This document shows positions 28,838 to 39,247 of a stretch of 64,000 bases of DNA, piece after piece. The notes beneath the pieces were generated by a model. That model saw nothing but the letters and a program-made list of their open reading frames with translations, ran no database searches and was not told the DNA's origin. The position numbers were made by a program, and so were the translations under genes. Each line of letters begins with the position of its first letter. The stretch's first letter is position 1. This stretch comes from Oscillospiraceae bacterium (GTDB taxonomy: Bacteria > Bacillota > Clostridia > Oscillospirales > Ruminococcaceae). The stretch is taken from contig JAJQFI010000008.1 in the NCBI GenBank assembly GCA_021201235.1, forward strand, positions 124,001-188,000, given 5' to 3'.

Positions 28838-29078
28838 CAACATCATCCCCACCAAGATCAACAGATTCGCCTTTGATTATGTGGGACAGGTTTTCAAACT
28901 CCGCTTCGGTGAGGGTTACGCCCTTGCTCATTCTGGTATGGTCAGGCGACCAGTCGCGGATGTCATACTTCGGGACGCCTTCGTTCCAGCTGACTTTATT
29001 CAATTCCTTCGTCCAGCCGCGAGCGGTCTCCGAAAGTATGCCCAAGTGCTCCTTGATTTCATAAGTAAGTTCTGCCAT
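28818..29078 (-). CDS. PC4/YdbC family ssDNA-binding protein
   Basis: YEIKEHLGILSETARGWTKELNKVSWNEGVPKYDIRDWSPDHTRMSKGVTLTEAEFENL. Confidence 0.88.
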   Translation of the reverse strand: MAELTYEIKEHLGILSETARGWTKELNKVSWNEGVPKYDIRDWSPDHTRMSKGVTLTEAEFENLSHIIKGESVDLGGDDVDEDKIL

Positions 29079-29093
29079 AGTAATGTTCCTTTC

Positions 29094-30539
29094 TTAATGG
29101 TTCTTTATAAGCTTCGATTTAAGCTTCTCCGGCATCAGCATCATGAGAGCCTGCCAGAGGTCTTTTATATTAAGTGCAAACGAGATGATGAACAGCACGC
29201 CTAGTATCAGATAGAGCATCCACCAGTATGGGAACGTTATCTGGTTGACGATGACCATTGCCGCCATGACCGCCGTGTTGATTAAGATTTTCGGCATCGA
29301 AAAATCATAATGGATGAGTCTGCGGGTGTCGTAGAGTCTGTAGAAGAAGACGACGAAATATGCCACGAACGTTGCGAACGCCGCGCCGTAGATTCCGAAC
29401 GAGGGAATCAGTGCGAAATTCAGGATTATATTTATTATTCCCGCGACAAGCGAGGTATAGAACGAGTGCTTCGTCTTCTTCTCGGCTATGTAAACCGAGC
29501 CGAGGAAGGTGTTGAAGCAGGTGAAGACGGTCGCCAATGTCAGTAGCGGCGAGTAGAGATAGGACTCGAAATACTGCTCGTTAATCCAGACCTGCGTTAT
29601 CGGCTTGATGAGAAGGAGTATTCCCGATGCGAGGACATACATGAACGCCGAGCACATTCTGAAAACGTCGGTATAGAACTTCTCCCTCTCGGCGGAGTTG
29701 TTCTCAGTAATCGCGGACATGTTCCACGCCTGCGAGAACATCGTGAATATCGTCGTCAGGATTGTCGGGATTTTATAGGCGATGGCGTTGATGCCGGTCA
29801 GGTACTCCCCGTGGAAAATGCGGATGATGAATCTGTCCGAGATGCTCGTTACGAGCCAGAGAAGGTTTGTCGACATCAGCGGCGCCGCATATTTTACCAT
29901 GCTCTTGGCGAGCTCTTTGTCGAAGCTCCGAGGCGAAACGAACCGCCAGAGCCTTCCCGCCGTGAACAGGAAAATGCTCGAAATCAGGTCGGAAAGAATA
30001 ATTGCAAGAAGATACCCCTCGATTCCCATATCGAATCCGACAAGGAACAGGATGTCAAGAAGGAGCATCACGAGGGTGCAGATAATTCCGTCCACCGCGA
30101 ACAGCGTGACCTTTCCCCGCCCTCGGGTGAAGAACATGTTGATCTGCCTCAGCGACGAGGTGCAGACATAAATATAAAGAATCACCGTGTAGCCGTCGAC
30201 ATAGTCAAAAAGCGAGATTATCGGGAAGATAAGCGCCATCGCCGCCATGCCGAGAACATAGACGCTCAGGCAGACGGTGTAGACCTGCTTGTAGTCCTTG
30301 ATTTCTTTCGAATCGAGACCGAACCGAAGCGCCGCCTCCGAAATCGAGATTGTGAAAATCGGGATCAGTATGTTGGCGGTCTGGGCGATGAGGTCGACCG
30401 TGCCGTATTCCTCAGGCGTCAGGCATGCGGTATAAAGCGGCACCAGAATCAGCACCAGAAGCTTCGAGCCGAAGGAACCTATGGCGAAAATCAGGGTGTT
30501 TGCCATCAGTTTTTTGAAATTTTTATTTTCGTTCGCCAA
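29094..30539 (-). CDS. Polysaccharide biosynthesis/flippase-type membrane protein (TTG start proposed)
   Basis: 12-14 TM; MANTLIFAIGSFGSKLLVLILVPLYTACLTPEEYGTVDLI. Confidence 0.88.
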   Translation of the reverse strand: MANENKNFKKLMANTLIFAIGSFGSKLLVLILVPLYTACLTPEEYGTVDLIAQTANILIPIFTISISEAALRFGLDSKEIKDYKQVYTVCLSVYVLGMAAMALIFPIISLFDYVDGYTVILYIYVCTSSLRQINMFFTRGRGKVTLFAVDGIICTLVMLLLDILFLVGFDMGIEGYLLAIILSDLISSIFLFTAGRLWRFVSPRSFDKELAKSMVKYAAPLMSTNLLWLVTSISDRFIIRIFHGEYLTGINAIAYKIPTILTTIFTMFSQAWNMSAITENNSAEREKFYTDVFRMCSAFMYVLASGILLLIKPITQVWINEQYFESYLYSPLLTLATVFTCFNTFLGSVYIAEKKTKHSFYTSLVAGIINIILNFALIPSFGIYGAAFATFVAYFVVFFYRLYDTRRLIHYDFSMPKILINTAVMAAMVIVNQITFPYWWMLYLILGVLFIISFALNIKDLWQALMMLMPEKLKSKLIKNH

Positions 30540-30720
30540 GGGTCGCCCTTCCTTTCCTGAAAACAATACCTCTATTATAATAGTCTCACATAAAAAAATC
30601 AAGAAAAATCGCAAAAAGGGCTATGAAAATATCTCAAACTGTGATATACTTAAGGTAGTCGGATAAATCCGGGCGTCGTTGGCATCCGGATTGTTGATTT
30701 TGAGAAGGAGTGTAACAGCT

Positions 30721-30849
30721 ATGAATAAAGATAACGTTTTGAGAATCCTCGTGATTCTCTCGGCACTGACCTGCATTTTGGGAATAGTCAAGCTTACTGC
30801 CGAGGCGCTGAGCTTGGGGACACATAAGTATTTTGATGTGAGCGACTGA
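30721..30849 (+). CDS. 42-aa single-TM small protein, unannotated in track
   Basis: RBS GAAGGAG; MNKDNVLRILVILSALTCILGIVKLTAEALSLGTHKYFDVSD; TATACT -10 upstream; terminator at 30881. Confidence 0.55.
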   Translation: MNKDNVLRILVILSALTCILGIVKLTAEALSLGTHKYFDVSD

Positions 30850-30880
30850 GTTTGGCTTCGCCAAACATCCCCGATTTCCA

Positions 30881-30907
30881 AGCCTCCCTTCCTGGGGAGG
30901 CTTTTTT
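30881..30907 (+). terminator. Terminator after small ORF
   Basis: AGCCTCCCTTCCTGGGGAGGCTTTTTT. Confidence 0.85.
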
Positions 30908-31042
30908 GCGTTGTGCAACTTCCACAAAAAATCTTTCTTTCACCGTATCTCCAAGAATTTACGGTTGATTTTTTTGGGTTCTCTGCTATAATAAAATAGT
31001 AAGTTTGTAACCCTTTTGTAACTATTTCGGAGAGGAGGAGCC

Positions 31043-32779
31043 ATGTTTTTAGCACATATCCGAGCGGGGCTGTGGGCGATATTCAACTTTTTGCAGTTCG
31101 TCGGTCGCACGGTCGCAGATATTATAAAAAGAATATTTACCGCCGTTTTCGGATTCCTCGGAAGATTTCTGTCGAGACTGTTCAAAAGAATCGGCGGTTG
31201 GCTCTCGAAAAAATTCAAGCAACCGCTTTATGATATATGGTGCTTCGTCCTGACGCCGTTTGCACACGCATTCGGGCGGCTTGCTCACACAAAAATCCAA
31301 TTCCGCAAGGCGAAGAGAATCAGCAACGACCATGCCAAAAAGGTCGCGTTCAATGCAATCGGCACCTTCCTTAAGTGGCTCGGAAGAGCTCTCGTGTCGC
31401 TCTTCAACTATGCCGCACCGGTTATCTGCATAGTCTTCTTCGTTTCCCTCGTGAGCTATGCAAACTCCATCACCTACTCTGTTTCTGTCGAGTATAACGG
31501 CAGTGAGCTCGGAGTAATTTCGAGCGAAGCTGACTATAACGAGGCTCAGGCTCTCGTTCAGGACAAGATTACATACACCTCGTCCGACAGCGCTGTCATC
31601 GCAACCCCAACGTTTACTATAAAGGTCGCGAGCGATGACGACGACACAATCGACGTTGACAGCCTTTCGGAGCTGATGCTCGAGTCGGCGGACGTAAACG
31701 TTGTTGACGCCTACGGATTCTATATAAATGACACCCTCGTCGGAGTTTATGACGAGGAAGAAATGCTCAAGGTCAAGACGGCTCTCGAGTCAAAACTCGC
31801 CGAGTATTACACCTCAAACGCCGTTTCGGTTGAATTTATCGACGACGTCGAGATTATCGAGGGGCGATACATCGAGGACAACCTCACACTTTCGGACATC
31901 GCCGTCGCATATATCAACGGAAGCGTCACCGTCGAGGCTTATTACATCGTCGAAAGCGGAGACTCGATTTCCTCGATAGCAAGCGCACTCGGCTACACGA
32001 CCGACGAGCTTCTTGAGGAGAACCCGTCGCTTTCTGACGGAGTCTATGCCGGCGACATCGTCACATACCACTATACCGAGCCGAACCTCTCGGTCGTCAC
32101 GACGCACTATGAGACCTATAATCAGGTTGTCGAGCGTGAGACGAGGTATACCTACAACAGCAAGATGGAGGAATACAACGAAATTCTCATCCAGTCCGGC
32201 TCGGACGGCTATGAGAACGTAACGGCACTCGTCACAGAAACGGACGGCGTCGAGACGGACAGAACAATCACCATGAGCTACACCATCATCGAGATGGTTC
32301 CGAGAATCTTCGAGGTCGGAACCGCCGAAAACACGACCATTGACGACACAAGCATCATCGACCTTCTGGGCACATTCTGCTGGCCCGTCGGAGGAACAGG
32401 AGGATATGTCAGCTCGACCTATGGCTGGCGTTCGTGGGACTCCTCGAGTCACTATGCGATAGACATTGCCGCGGATTACGGCACCGACATCTATGCCGCC
32501 TGCTCTGGAACGGTCACATTTGCGAGCACATACGGCGCATACGGAAAGCTCGTCATAATCGACTGTGGCTACGGCTACGAAGCCTACTATGGGCACATGT
32601 CGTCGATTGATGTGAGCGAGGGCGACGTTGTCGAGAAGGGCGACGTCATCGGACACGTCGGCATGACCGGCTCCGCCTCCGGCAACCACCTGCACTTTGA
32701 AATGCGCTATAATGACGACCGCTTCAACCCAATTTATGTCCTTGGCGGGTATAGTAATCATGAGATAAGGAATTGGTGA
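31043..32779 (+). CDS. M23 family metallopeptidase with LysM and G5-like regions
   Basis: TM near residue 125; LysM-like YYIVESGDSISSIASALGYTTDELLEENPSL; M23 HYAIDIAADYGTDIYAACSG...GYEAYYGHMSS...GNHLHFEMRYND. Confidence 0.92.
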   Translation: MFLAHIRAGLWAIFNFLQFVGRTVADIIKRIFTAVFGFLGRFLSRLFKRIGGWLSKKFKQPLYDIWCFVLTPFAHAFGRLAHTKIQFRKAKRISNDHAKKVAFNAIGTFLKWLGRALVSLFNYAAPVICIVFFVSLVSYANSITYSVSVEYNGSELGVISSEADYNEAQALVQDKITYTSSDSAVIATPTFTIKVASDDDDTIDVDSLSELMLESADVNVVDAYGFYINDTLVGVYDEEEMLKVKTALESKLAEYYTSNAVSVEFIDDVEIIEGRYIEDNLTLSDIAVAYINGSVTVEAYYIVESGDSISSIASALGYTTDELLEENPSLSDGVYAGDIVTYHYTEPNLSVVTTHYETYNQVVERETRYTYNSKMEEYNEILIQSGSDGYENVTALVTETDGVETDRTITMSYTIIEMVPRIFEVGTAENTTIDDTSIIDLLGTFCWPVGGTGGYVSSTYGWRSWDSSSHYAIDIAADYGTDIYAACSGTVTFASTYGAYGKLVIIDCGYGYEAYYGHMSSIDVSEGDVVEKGDVIGHVGMTGSASGNHLHFEMRYNDDRFNPIYVLGGYSNHEIRNW

Positions 32780-32785
32780 ATAGAT

Positions 32786-32819
32786 AAAATAAAAGCTACC
32801 CGCAGGTAGCTTTTATTTT
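32786..32819. terminator. Bidirectional terminator
   Basis: AAAATAAAAGCTACC-CGCA-GGTAGCTTTTATTTT. Confidence 0.9.
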
Positions 32820-33636
32820 ATGCCTTTTTCAATTCCACAACCACCACTTCCGGCGGGTTATTGATTCTGACCGGGATAAGGCTGTTGCCCAAGCCCCGGC
32901 TGATGACGGTGGCGCTTTCGCCGAAATAATGGATTCCTTCGGTGTACTTTGGGAAGAAGCCCTGGTCGGGGGATATGAGGCTGAAACCTCCTATTCTCAT
33001 CTGTCCGCCGTGAGCATGCCCGGAGAACGTGAGGTCGGCGCCGCATTCGGCATAAAGCTTGCCGTATTGCGGACGATGTGAGATAAGAAGCGTCAGAGCG
33101 TCGCCGGTGTTTCCCATCAGCCGCATGAGATTCCCTTTGCTGAGAAGGCTGTCCGCCAACCCGCAGAGATATATCTTTTCGTCGCCGATTGTGAGCGTTA
33201 CGGTGTCGTGAGTGAGCACAACCGCACCGGTGCCTTTGGCATCTTTAAAAAATTCACGCATCTCATCCTCAGGGAATCTCCCCTCGTGGTTGCCGGTTGT
33301 ATAGAATGTCGGGGCAATTTTGGCGGCTTCCCGCAAAAAATCAAGCGCTACTTCCTTATCGGTATGCCTCGAGTCGACGAGGTCTCCCGAAATCACGATG
33401 ATATCGGGGTTCTGCGCTTCTATCAATTCCAAGAGTCTCGCATTATTCTCGCCGAAGGACTTGTTGTGCAAATCGGAAATATGGACTATTTTGAAACCGT
33501 CGAAGCTCTCGGGGACTTTTTTGCTCTCAAAAACATGGTCCGAGACGGTCAGTCGGTTGTTCTCATATGAAAAATACACAGCTGCTGCAGGAATTGCAAC
33601 GGCGGACAAGGCAAGCATGATTTTTGAACGGCGCAT
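32818..33636 (-). CDS. Metallophosphoesterase
   Basis: FKIVHISDLHNKSFGENNARL; IVISGDLVDSRH; TTGNHEGRF; LTFSGHAHGGQMRI. Confidence 0.9.
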   Translation of the reverse strand: MRRSKIMLALSAVAIPAAAVYFSYENNRLTVSDHVFESKKVPESFDGFKIVHISDLHNKSFGENNARLLELIEAQNPDIIVISGDLVDSRHTDKEVALDFLREAAKIAPTFYTTGNHEGRFPEDEMREFFKDAKGTGAVVLTHDTVTLTIGDEKIYLCGLADSLLSKGNLMRLMGNTGDALTLLISHRPQYGKLYAECGADLTFSGHAHGGQMRIGGFSLISPDQGFFPKYTEGIHYFGESATVISRGLGNSLIPVRINNPPEVVVVELKKA

Positions 33637-33778
33637 AATTACCTCCTGTCAATTTGTATTAAGTCGATTGTAGCATAAACTTCCCCATTTTTCAACGATA
33701 TTTTTGCCCGGCGGTATTGTCTTTTCGCAAAAAAAGTGCTACAATAGTCTCGAATAAAACTCATGGAGGAGAGATACC

Positions 33779-34408
33779 ATGGCAAATATAACTATTTTCG
33801 ATCATCCCCTTATCAAGCATAAAATCACCCTTCTTCGGGACAAGTCCACCGGCACCAAGGATTTCAGAACCCTTATCGAGGAAATCGCGATGCTCATGGG
33901 CTACGAGGCATTAAGAGACCTGCCGCTCGAAGAGATTGAGGTTGAAACCCCTATCTGCAAAACTATGGCTCCCGTTGTTTCGGGCAAGAAGCTTGCCGTC
34001 ATCCCGATACTTCGCGCCGGTCTCGGCATGGTCAGCGGTATTCTGGCGCTCGTTCCTTCCGCCAAGGTCGGTCACATCGGAATGTACCGCGACGAGGTTA
34101 CCCACATTCCCCATGAATACTACTGCAAGCTCCCCGACAATATCGGCGACAGAACCATAATCGTCCTTGACCCGATGCTCGCAACCGGCGGCTCGGCTGT
34201 CGACGCCATCAATCTCATCAAGGAGCGTGGCGGCAAGCACATCAAGTTCATGTCGATTATCGCCGCTCCCGAGGGCTTGAAGACTCTTTCCGAGGCTCAT
34301 CCGGACGTTGAAATCTACTGCGGAAACCTTGACGAAAAACTGAATGAGAACGCCTACATCGTTCCCGGTCTCGGCGATGCGGGAGACAGAATCTTCGGCA
34401 CCAAGTAA
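33779..34408 (+). CDS. upp: Uracil phosphoribosyltransferase
   Basis: [72 protein letters not shown]. Confidence 0.97.
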   Translation: MANITIFDHPLIKHKITLLRDKSTGTKDFRTLIEEIAMLMGYEALRDLPLEEIEVETPICKTMAPVVSGKKLAVIPILRAGLGMVSGILALVPSAKVGHIGMYRDEVTHIPHEYYCKLPDNIGDRTIIVLDPMLATGGSAVDAINLIKERGGKHIKFMSIIAAPEGLKTLSEAHPDVEIYCGNLDEKLNENAYIVPGLGDAGDRIFGTK

Positions 34409-34473
34409 AATATTTGAGAAAAAGCTTGCAATCGTCACCCAATCGTGATATACTGCATACTATAAAGTAAAAG

Positions 34474-34731
34474 GCGTTGAGCGGAAAGAGTAGCCCTATT
34501 TGACCCGCAGAGAGAGGAGACGGCGGTGGAATGTCTCCGGGGAGGTTCGGCGAAGTGCGTCCGTGAGCTTAGAGGCTGAACTGACAGTAGGCTTCTGCGT
34601 TTTGCCGCGTTAAGGCTACTTGCCCTGTGGCAACCGCCACGTCGGCAACTGAGTTACAAATCGGAGTGGAACCGCGATTTTACACCGCCTCCCGTTTAGC
34701 GTTATGCTATTCGGCAGGCGGTTTTTGTTTT
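34474..34731 (+). promoter_or_regulatory. T-box leader, probable Cys specificity
   Basis: T-box sequence GAGTGGAACCGCG, AGAGAG/GGTGGAA distal elements, closing pair AGTAGCC/GGCTACT, TGC in ggcttcTGCgttttg, terminator ACCGCCT...AGGCGGTTTTTGTTTT; upstream of cysE-cysS. Confidence 0.9.
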
Positions 34732-34760
34732 CCCTATAATAATATTTTTGGAGTGATGAT

Positions 34761-35405
34761 ATGCACTATATCTTAAAAGCTTTATCGGAGGACGTTCAGG
34801 CTATCAAGGATAGAGACCCCGCGGCGAGGAGCACACTCGAGATTCTTCTCACCTCTTCGGGTCTTCACGCCATCGCAGCCTATAGGGTCGCCCATGCCCT
34901 TTACAAAAAGAAATACTATCTCTCGGCGAGGGTGATTTCGACTCTTGCCCGGTTCATGACCGGAATCGAGATTCACCCGGGTGCGACCATCGGCAAACGG
35001 CTCGTCATCGACCACGGCTCGGGAGTCGTAATCGGCGAGACAACAGAAATCGGCGACGACTGTCTGCTTTATCAGGGCGTAACCCTTGGAGGTAACGGCA
35101 GAAGCAAGGGCAAGCGCCACCCGACACTCGGCAACAACGTCATGGTCGGTTGCGGTGCCAAAGTCCTGGGACCGTTCAGGATTGGCGACAACGTAAAGAT
35201 TGCGGCAAATTCCGTGGTACTGAGCGAGATTTCCGACAACTGTACGGCGGTCGGTGCACCGGCAAGAATCGCCAGAAGAAACGGCGTCAGAGTCACTCAG
35301 GATCTGGATCAGATTCATATTCCCGACCCCGTTGCGGCTGAGTTCGCTAAGCAAAACGAGCGAATCACAGAACTTGAAAACAAGCTCGAAGAAATCAAGA
35401 AATAG
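34761..35405 (+). CDS. cysE: Serine O-acetyltransferase
   Basis: [69 protein letters not shown]. Confidence 0.95.
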   Translation: MHYILKALSEDVQAIKDRDPAARSTLEILLTSSGLHAIAAYRVAHALYKKKYYLSARVISTLARFMTGIEIHPGATIGKRLVIDHGSGVVIGETTEIGDDCLLYQGVTLGGNGRSKGKRHPTLGNNVMVGCGAKVLGPFRIGDNVKIAANSVVLSEISDNCTAVGAPARIARRNGVRVTQDLDQIHIPDPVAAEFAKQNERITELENKLEEIKK

Positions 35406-35416
35406 GAGACTTTAAA

Positions 35417-36832
35417 ATGAAGCTGTATAACTCTCTCACGCGTTCAAAAGACGAATTTGTGACCCACGAACCCGGCAAGGTCGAGATGTACACCTGCGGA
35501 CCGACCGTCTATCACTATGCACACATAGGAAACCTACGCTCATATATTATGGAGGACGTACTCGAGAAGTATCTTTCCTACTCGGGCTATAAGGTCAACC
35601 GTGTTATGAACATCACCGACGTCGGACACCTGACGAGCGACGGCGACACCGGCGACGACAAGATGCTCAAAGGCGCCAAGCGCGAGCACAAGACTGTCAT
35701 GGAGATTGCGAAATTCTATACCGACGCCTTCTTCAAGGACTGCTCGAAGCTCAATATCAGGATTCCCGACACCGTCGTGCCGGCAACCTCCTGCATCGAC
35801 GAGTTCATCCGGGTTATCGGCGTCCTTATCGACAAGGGCTATGCCTATCTTTCCGGCGGAAACGTCTATTTTGACACCTCGAAGCTTGAGAAATACTATG
35901 TCTTCAACGACTTCGACGAGGAAGATTTGGCAGTCGGCGTCCGTGAAGGAGTCGAAGCTGACCTCTCGAAAAGAAACAAGACCGACTTTGCCCTCTGGTT
36001 CACAAAATCCAAGTTTGAAGACCAAGAATTAAAGTGGGATTCGCCTTGGGGCGTTGGATACCCTGGCTGGCACATCGAATGCTCCTGCATCAGTATGAAA
36101 AATAACGGCGAATATCTCGACCTCCACTGCGGTGGAATTGACAACGCTTTCCCCCACCACACAAACGAAATCGCACAGTCGGAGTCTTATCTCGGGCATC
36201 CGTGGTGCCCGCAGTGGTTCCACGTCCGTCACCTCAACACCGAAGGCGGCAAGATGTCCAAATCGAAGGGCGAATTCCTGACGGTTTCGCTTCTTGAAGA
36301 AAAGGGCTACGACCCGATTGTATATCGGTTCTACTGCCTCCAGTCGCACTATCGCAAGACTCTCGTCTTCTCATACCCGAACCTTGACAACGCCGCTTCG
36401 GCTTACACGAAACTTGTCCAGAGGGTTGCCACTCTTCTCAAAGCTACGGGAGATATCGACGAGAACGCTTTCGCAAATCTTAAGAAGTCGTTCACCGACG
36501 CTATGGACAATGACCTGAACACTTCCCTTGCGGTTACGGCACTCTATGACGTTCTGAAGGCAGACACGGGCGACGCAACAAAGCTTGCTCTTATCAAAGA
36601 CTTCGACAGGGTCCTTTCTCTCGGGCTTGTAGAGCATGCAGAAAAGCTTTCGGCGGGCAATGGTGCGGATTCCGAAGAGCTTCCCGCAGAGGTGGCAGAG
36701 CTCTTAGAACAGCGCAAGGCGGCAAGAAAAGAGAAGAACTTCGCACTCGCCGACGAGCTGAGAGCAAAGATTGTTGCTCTCGGGTATTCCGTCGAGGAAA
36801 CAAGACAGGGCACGGTCGTAAAGAAAATATAG
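35417..36832 (+). CDS. cysS: Cysteine--tRNA ligase
   Basis: MYTCGPTVYHYAHIGNLRSYI; WHIECSCISM; GGKMSKSKGEFLT. Confidence 0.97.
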   Translation: MKLYNSLTRSKDEFVTHEPGKVEMYTCGPTVYHYAHIGNLRSYIMEDVLEKYLSYSGYKVNRVMNITDVGHLTSDGDTGDDKMLKGAKREHKTVMEIAKFYTDAFFKDCSKLNIRIPDTVVPATSCIDEFIRVIGVLIDKGYAYLSGGNVYFDTSKLEKYYVFNDFDEEDLAVGVREGVEADLSKRNKTDFALWFTKSKFEDQELKWDSPWGVGYPGWHIECSCISMKNNGEYLDLHCGGIDNAFPHHTNEIAQSESYLGHPWCPQWFHVRHLNTEGGKMSKSKGEFLTVSLLEEKGYDPIVYRFYCLQSHYRKTLVFSYPNLDNAASAYTKLVQRVATLLKATGDIDENAFANLKKSFTDAMDNDLNTSLAVTALYDVLKADTGDATKLALIKDFDRVLSLGLVEHAEKLSAGNGADSEELPAEVAELLEQRKAARKEKNFALADELRAKIVALGYSVEETRQGTVVKKI

Positions 36833-36949
36833 CCCCCTGCGCAAAGTTTGATGAAAATTTAACCTTGGCACTTGACTTTAGGGCACTTTCGGGGTAATAT
36901 TTCTATTAGAGTATTTGTGGAATTTTGCCCTTACAGAAAGGAAAGATAA

Positions 36950-37798
36950 ATGCCTCAGGATTACGATAATTACGAAAACCCAAAGAAAAAAAATCCGCTC
37001 AACTCGCCGGCATTCAGAAGATATTTCAAGGTGTCGCTTGTAGCGATTATAGTTATACTTGTGTTCGTGCTTCTCATCTGGGTTGCAGGTGCAAGGCAGT
37101 CGGGAATCCCGGATGAAATCGACTTCATCCAGCTTGAGGAGTCGGAGGACGACAACCCTGTCGTTATATTCGAGACAAACCTTGGCTCGATTTCGGCGGT
37201 CTTATACCCCGAGGAAGCCCCTGAATACTATGAATATTTCACCGGGCTTGTTGAGTCGGGATATTACGACGGATGCTATGTCTGTGCCGTTGTCGATACG
37301 GTTTATGCCTTGGGCGGAACTCCCGAGGCCGACCCGAACGGCGACAACGAGGGCGCCGACGAGACGGCATTCGAGGCGGAAATCTCGGACAAGCTCTGGC
37401 CCATAAAAGGCTCGATGGCATCCTTTGTCGGAACCACCGGCATGTGGCCCTTCCAGAAAAACTGTGCAGGCTCGACCTTCTTCTTCATAAACGACATCGA
37501 CGATGTCTATATGGACGAGGATGCGCTTAGACGCAGCTATGGCGACGAGCTGGGGTCGGTCTTCTCGGAATACGGCGGCATCCCGAACTTCACCCGGAAG
37601 TACACGATTTTCGCTCAGGTATATGACGGTTGGGACGTATTCGACGAGATAATGAATTCGGAAGTCCTCGACACCTATCAGCCGACGAGCGATATCGTCA
37701 TCGAAAGGGCATATATCACCACCTATGGCGAAGCCCCTGCCGAGGTTTACGGAATTCCCGTCAGCGAAACGGTTGACGAAGAAACCGACGCAGAATAA
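36950..37798 (+). CDS. Membrane-anchored cyclophilin-type peptidylprolyl isomerase
   Basis: N-terminal TM; VVIFETNLGSISAVLYPEEAPEYYEYFTGLVESGYYDGCYV. Confidence 0.85.
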   Translation: MPQDYDNYENPKKKNPLNSPAFRRYFKVSLVAIIVILVFVLLIWVAGARQSGIPDEIDFIQLEESEDDNPVVIFETNLGSISAVLYPEEAPEYYEYFTGLVESGYYDGCYVCAVVDTVYALGGTPEADPNGDNEGADETAFEAEISDKLWPIKGSMASFVGTTGMWPFQKNCAGSTFFFINDIDDVYMDEDALRRSYGDELGSVFSEYGGIPNFTRKYTIFAQVYDGWDVFDEIMNSEVLDTYQPTSDIVIERAYITTYGEAPAEVYGIPVSETVDEETDAE

Positions 37799-37891
37799 AT
37801 AAATTTAGTATGGACAAATCCGCGAAAATGTTGTATACTATATCAGTATGCGGCGTTTCGCCGAATCCCCATCTGAAAGGACATCTTTAAA

Positions 37892-39034
37892 ATGAACAAG
37901 TTGTTAAGAAAAGCACTCGTCTTTCTGACGATTTTTGCGGTCGTATTCTCTTTGGCGGGATGCGGCGACACCTCTTGGATAGTCAAGGTTGACGACGTTA
38001 CCGTCAACGCAGGCATGTATATCTACTATCAGGGTGCCGGTTATACTGCGGGGGTTTACGAACTTTCCGAAGAAGATTCGACCTATTACTATTACTATCT
38101 GTTTGGCTATTCTCTACTGGACGAAACCATTGACGGTCAGTCTATGTCCGATTACATGAGCGACTATGCAGTCGACATGTGCAAGCAGTATGTCGTCGTC
38201 CAGAAGCTCTTTGAGGAGCTCGGACTTGAGCTTTCGGAAACCGAGCTTGCAAACATCGAGACCTCCGTTGCAAACACATGGGAATCCTACAGCGAGACCT
38301 ATGAGGCGGCGGGCATTTCCGAGGACACCGTCAGAAAAGTAGCGGAAGCTACGATGATGGAAGAGGACGTCTTCAACGCCTACTATGAAGTCGGCGGTCT
38401 GAACGGCACCACCGAGGATGACATCAAGGACTATCTCGAGGACAACTATGCAAGAATAAAGTATATTACATTTGAGTTCTCCGAGAGTGCGGACGATGCT
38501 ATCGACGAGGACTATAAGGCTGAGATGCTCGAAATCGCTAACTCCTACCTCGAAAGAGCCGAAGCCGGCGAGTCCATGGACGATCTGATTGCCGAATACG
38601 CCGAAATCCTTGCGGCGGCAGAGGCTGAAGAATCTGAAGAGGAAGAAGATTCCGAAGATGCCGACGAAGACACTGCTGAAGAGACTGAAGAAGTAGAAGT
38701 CGAAGACGAAGAGGTCGATGAGTACGTCAACGAGTACATCATCTCAATCGAGGGCACTTCTCCGAGCGAGAAGTTTGTAAACTACGTCTTCACCGTCTGC
38801 AACGTCGGCGAGTACACCGTCATTCAGGACGACACCTGCTTCTATCTCGTCGAAAGACTCGACATCCTTGAGCGCGACGACCTCTATGAGGCTAACAGAG
38901 ACTCCTATCTCGAAGCACTCTTCGATGACGATTACACCACTCTCATCAACGAGAAGCTCGCAACCTATGAGGTTGAAGTCAACGAGAATTCCATCAAGCG
39001 TTACACTGCTGAGCGTGCACTCGGCATGGATTAA
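37892..39034 (+). CDS. SurA/PrsA-like lipoprotein foldase candidate
   Basis: Lipobox FSLAGCGD; KVDDVTVNAGMYIYY; acidic low-complexity insertion EAEESEEEEDSEDADEDTAEE. Confidence 0.6.
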   Translation: MNKLLRKALVFLTIFAVVFSLAGCGDTSWIVKVDDVTVNAGMYIYYQGAGYTAGVYELSEEDSTYYYYYLFGYSLLDETIDGQSMSDYMSDYAVDMCKQYVVVQKLFEELGLELSETELANIETSVANTWESYSETYEAAGISEDTVRKVAEATMMEEDVFNAYYEVGGLNGTTEDDIKDYLEDNYARIKYITFEFSESADDAIDEDYKAEMLEIANSYLERAEAGESMDDLIAEYAEILAAAEAEESEEEEDSEDADEDTAEETEEVEVEDEEVDEYVNEYIISIEGTSPSEKFVNYVFTVCNVGEYTVIQDDTCFYLVERLDILERDDLYEANRDSYLEALFDDDYTTLINEKLATYEVEVNENSIKRYTAERALGMD

Positions 39035-39047
39035 ACCCAAATTAAAA

Positions 39048-39085
39048 ACAAAGGCGTTCACGGGAAACCGTGGGCGCTTTTTTTA
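39048..39085 (+). terminator. Terminator
   Basis: AAAGGCGTTCACGGGAAACCGTGGGCGCTTTTTTT. Confidence 0.85.
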
Positions 39086-39247
39086 ACATAAAGTTTTCAA
39101 AAAAATCTTGGATGTTTGCCCAATTTTCTCTTTACTATTCGGACGGATTGTGATAAAATATACTGTGTACAGTTATGGTTCACTCTATCATTTGCTTACA
39201 CCGTAACACTTATTCAAAACTATCCTATCAATCAAGGAGGATTTTTA

